Source: DAOTVD01 sp034437075
GTDB lineage: Bacteria > Chloroflexota > Anaerolineae > Aggregatilineales > J027
DNA: 7,989 bases
Assembly (NCBI GenBank): GCA_034437075.1
Contig: DAOTVD010000454.1
Location: 1 to 7,989 of the forward strand
Direction: 5' to 3'
Positions 5,666 to 7,989 of the stretch are shown one piece after another (within the stretch, counting starts at the first letter, position 1; every line of letters starts with the position of its first letter). A program made the position numbers and the translations under genes. Under the pieces are notes generated by a model. It saw only the letters and a program-made list of their open reading frames with translations. It had not been told where the DNA came from and ran no database searches.

Positions 5666-7375
5666 ATGCCGCGTATCGCTATTATCTTGCTGGGTATCGT
5701 CTGTTTGCTGGGGGGCATCGCGCCCAGCGACCCGCCACGCGCCGCCGCGCAGTTCCCGCCCGGCGAACGTCCGCTGATCCTGCCCATTAATCTGCCACCG
5801 GGGCCGGGGAACTGGCTGATTGGTCAGCATTATGGCAACACCACAGGCGCCTATAATTTCGGCGCGCGCTGGTATTCCGCTGGGCAGGGGCTGCACTTTG
5901 GGCTAGACCTCTTCGCGCCCTGCGGGACGCCCCTGGTGTCGATGGCCGATGGCGTGGTGCATGCCGTGGACGCAGGCGCGTTTGGCTCCGCCCCACATAA
6001 TCTGATCATGCGCCACGATGAATTGAATCTGAGCATTCTGTACGGCCATTTGCTAGAGACGCCGCCCCTCAATCCTGGCGATTTCGTGCCCCAGGGCGCG
6101 TATATCGGGCTGGTGGGCGACCCCGACGGCGTGTGTACCTCGCGCCCGCATTTGCACCTCGAAATCCGTTCGCTAGATTTTCGCACGACCTTCAACCCCA
6201 TCGATTACATCGAAGCACCCTGGCATATGCTCTCTAGCATCGGCATGTTCTCGAATCCGCAATTTCAGCAAGATATGGATAACCCGCGCCGCTGGATGAC
6301 CCTGCGCGACCAGCCCACCGTGCAATTTGGCGGCGCCCGCCTGAACGATTACGCCGTCACCTGGCCCTATCCGCTGGACGTGCGCCCGCCGGATAACGCG
6401 CCGCTGCCGCGCGCGCTGGGCCCCTTGCCAGCGGGCGGTGCCTGGACGACCCGCGCCCTAACCACTGGCGGATGCTGTGCTTATCCCTGGTGGGGGCCGG
6501 AAGACAGCGAGCGGTTTTACGTCATTGATGGGCCGAATGGCCAGCGGGCCAACGTCTTCGAATATCGCGTGGACGGTGCCGCCGCGCCGCAGCCCATCGA
6601 GCCTGCCCCGCCTATGTTGCTTTCGCCAGATGGCGCGTATCAGGTGACGCGCGTCAATGGCCTGGTCACGATTCGGGATTTGGGCGATCTCTCCGAATGG
6701 GCCGTAGAAACCCAGGGCGCGTTACCCGCCATCAGCACGGATAATTCGCGCCTCTTATGGGAGGTCTGGCGTGGGGGCTATCTGCCCGGCGAATCGTACC
6801 AGACGGTTGAAACCTGGATGAGTAACTTGGATGGCTCGCAGGCGCGGATGATCTGGCAGCAGCCCGGAGGGTGGGCCGTTTGGCTAGATGCCGCGCGCGC
6901 CCTCATCGTGACGCCCATCCTAGACCGCACCGAAACGCGCCTGACGATCTACGACACGCGCACGGATGAGCATTTTGTGCTGGGCATCTGGAATTGGATA
7001 CGCGATATTTCGGTCGCGCCGGGCGGCGAACGCCTGATGTTCTATCTCGTGAACCAAACCGACCCCGCGCGCAACGGCGTCTACACCATCCGCACCGAGC
7101 AAGGCGCAACGGCGGAAGCCTTGCCGTTTTTTGGGGGCTGGCGCTGGCGTGATGCCGAGAGTGTGTATTATGTGCCGCTGGATATCAGCAGCGGGAACGC
7201 CGCCACGCTGGCCTATTATCACATCCCCAGCGCCGAAAATCGCTATCTGACCGACGCTGCCGTCACGCCGCTGTATATTGCCAACGCGGATTGGCACGTT
7301 TCGCCGGATGGGCGGCGCATTATCTACCGCAACGCGCAGGATGACAATCTCTGGCTGGCGGAGCTTACGCCCTGA
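5666..7375 (+). CDS. Secreted M23-family metallopeptidase fused to a TolB-like beta-propeller
   Basis: A 569-residue exported protein. Numbering is from the ATG at 5666, chosen because it gives a compact signal peptide (MPRIAIILLGIVCLLGG, then AAAQ about 28 with an AxA-type cleavage site) and has purine-rich GAAGAAG just upstream. A TTG at 5645 would add 7 residues and has no binding site. Residues about 70-175 are an M23 (LytM/lysostaphin-type) domain. HFGLD gives zinc ligands His77 and Asp81, YGH contains His128, and HLH contains His162 and His164, so the usual zinc ligands (77, 81, 164) and catalytic histidines (128, 162) are all present. Such enzymes cut peptide bridges in peptidoglycan. 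Residues about 310-569 are a propeller-like repeat region with SPDG-type motifs (320 and 546) and several Trp/Tyr-rich strands, as in TolB/PD40 propellers. Four cysteines lie outside the signal peptide: 86, 157 and a CC pair at 270-271. The cell-wall role is inferred from the family; the propeller may bind wall, glycan or protein. Confidence 0.9.
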   Translation: MPRIAIILLGIVCLLGGIAPSDPPRAAAQFPPGERPLILPINLPPGPGNWLIGQHYGNTTGAYNFGARWYSAGQGLHFGLDLFAPCGTPLVSMADGVVHAVDAGAFGSAPHNLIMRHDELNLSILYGHLLETPPLNPGDFVPQGAYIGLVGDPDGVCTSRPHLHLEIRSLDFRTTFNPIDYIEAPWHMLSSIGMFSNPQFQQDMDNPRRWMTLRDQPTVQFGGARLNDYAVTWPYPLDVRPPDNAPLPRALGPLPAGGAWTTRALTTGGCCAYPWWGPEDSERFYVIDGPNGQRANVFEYRVDGAAAPQPIEPAPPMLLSPDGAYQVTRVNGLVTIRDLGDLSEWAVETQGALPAISTDNSRLLWEVWRGGYLPGESYQTVETWMSNLDGSQARMIWQQPGGWAVWLDAARALIVTPILDRTETRLTIYDTRTDEHFVLGIWNWIRDISVAPGGERLMFYLVNQTDPARNGVYTIRTEQGATAEALPFFGGWRWRDAESVYYVPLDISSGNAATLAYYHIPSAENRYLTDAAVTPLYIANADWHVSPDGRRIIYRNAQDDNLWLAELTP

Positions 7376-7379
7376 CGTG

Positions 7380-7989
7380 CTAAAAATCCCGCGCCAGGAT
7401 GTAATCGGCCCAGGCGCGTAAGTGGGCTTTTTGGGGCGTTTCGGGCAGCGGTTCCAGGTGTTGCAAGGCGTCGTCCACATAACGCCGCGCGACCGTTTGC
7501 GCGTGTTGGATGCCGCCCGCCTCGCGCAGCATGGCCGTCATACGCGCGATGGCCGCGTCGTCGGCGGCGGGATTGCCCAGCGTGGCATCGAGTTCGGCGC
7601 GTTGGTTGGCGCTCAGGTTCGGCAGCGCGCCGGTAATCACCAAGGTGCGCTTGCCCTCGCGGATGTCTGACCCGACTGGCTTGCCGAGTTGTTGCGCATC
7701 GCCCACGATGCCCAGAATATCATCTTGCAACTGGAAGCCGACGCCGCACGCGCCCGCGAAATCTGCCAGGGCCGCGACGGTGGGGTGCTCTAAATCCGGC
7801 GTATTCAGGCCGATGGCCGCGCCCGCGCGTCCGCAATAGGCGTACAGGCTGCCCGTCTTTTGCCAGAGCATGCTCAGGATGGCCTCGTCGGTGACCTCGG
7901 CCAGGGGGGTGCTGGCCAGGCGCACATCCAGCGTTTCGCCGTTGAGGAGTTGCATCTGCGTGTTGCGGAACAAGTCCACAATAAGGCGC
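7380..7989 (-). CDS. Polyprenyl (geranylgeranyl-type) diphosphate synthase, N-terminal part outside the window
   Basis: The 3' part of a trans-isoprenyl diphosphate synthase, which joins isopentenyl diphosphate to allylic diphosphates to make chains for quinones, carotenoids or lipid carriers. The frame stays open to the right edge. The GTG at 7979 is internal, because a complete enzyme of this family has about 300-350 residues and its first Asp-rich motif is missing here. Visible family motifs are NGETLDV, KTGSLYAYC (the KT motif), and FQLQDDILG (Asp pair at 7719-7724), followed by GKPVGSDIREGKRT. The second Asp-rich motif reads DDILG, not DDxxD, a variant also found in active enzymes of this family, so activity is not ruled out. 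Chain length cannot be judged because the residues before the first motif are outside the window. The gene ends 4 bases from the stop of the convergent peptidase gene, leaving no room for a separate terminator. Confidence 0.93.
   Translation of the reverse strand, partial: RLIVDLFRNTQMQLLNGETLDVRLASTPLAEVTDEAILSMLWQKTGSLYAYCGRAGAAIGLNTPDLEHPTVAALADFAGACGVGFQLQDDILGIVGDAQQLGKPVGSDIREGKRTLVITGALPNLSANQRAELDATLGNPAADDAAIARMTAMLREAGGIQHAQTVARRYVDDALQHLEPLPETPQKAHLRAWADYILARDF

Noticed and set aside
5681..5727. Lipoprotein signal in the M23 protein because of a Cys in the hydrophobic segment
   Set aside because: The residues before the Cys (GIV) do not fit a lipobox, and an AxA-type site follows later.
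7380..7979. Prenyl synthase treated as a complete 199-residue gene from the GTG at 7979
   Set aside because: The frame remains open to the window edge and the first Asp-rich motif of the family is missing, so the gene is cut by the window.

Overview
The window reads as a piece of a bacterial chromosome of fairly high GC content. It carries four complete genes on the + strand and the 3' part of a fifth gene on the - strand. The gene styles fit a Chloroflexota (Anaerolineae-like) bacterium: a bacterial SNF2 helicase starting MYVLHGTW, its SWIM zinc-finger partner, and a secreted M23 peptidase fused to a TolB-like propeller. This placement is an impression from protein style, not a proof. No rRNA, tRNA, transposase, cas gene or phage gene was recognised.

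Layout: bases 1-405 are a more AT-rich stretch without a convincing gene. Bases 406-4687 hold a two-gene operon: a 1024-residue SNF2-family ATPase with the DUF3670-type N-terminal region, then a 400-residue SWIM zinc-finger protein with an acidic, repeat-bearing tail. A textbook AGGAGG lies across the helicase stop codon and serves the second gene. A 234-base leader with small, mutually exclusive hairpins precedes a 176-residue long-chain flavodoxin (4922-5452). Behind the flavodoxin is a perfect 38-bp direct repeat, each copy being part of a GC-rich stem-loop (5473-5590). Next comes an exported M23-type peptidase/propeller protein (5666-7375). It converges, with only 4 bases between stop codons, on a polyprenyl diphosphate synthase that runs off the right edge.

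How the genes work together: the helicase and SWIM protein almost certainly act as a pair on DNA or nucleoprotein. Such neighbour pairs are known in many bacteria, but their job is poorly defined. The flavodoxin (electron transfer), the M23 protein (cell envelope) and the prenyl synthase (isoprenoid chains for quinones, carotenoids or lipid carriers) look like independent units. Nothing here proves a new defence or mobile system. The points most worth a second look are the SNF2/SWIM pair with its uncharacterised N-terminal and acidic C-terminal parts, and the duplicated hairpin element after the flavodoxin.
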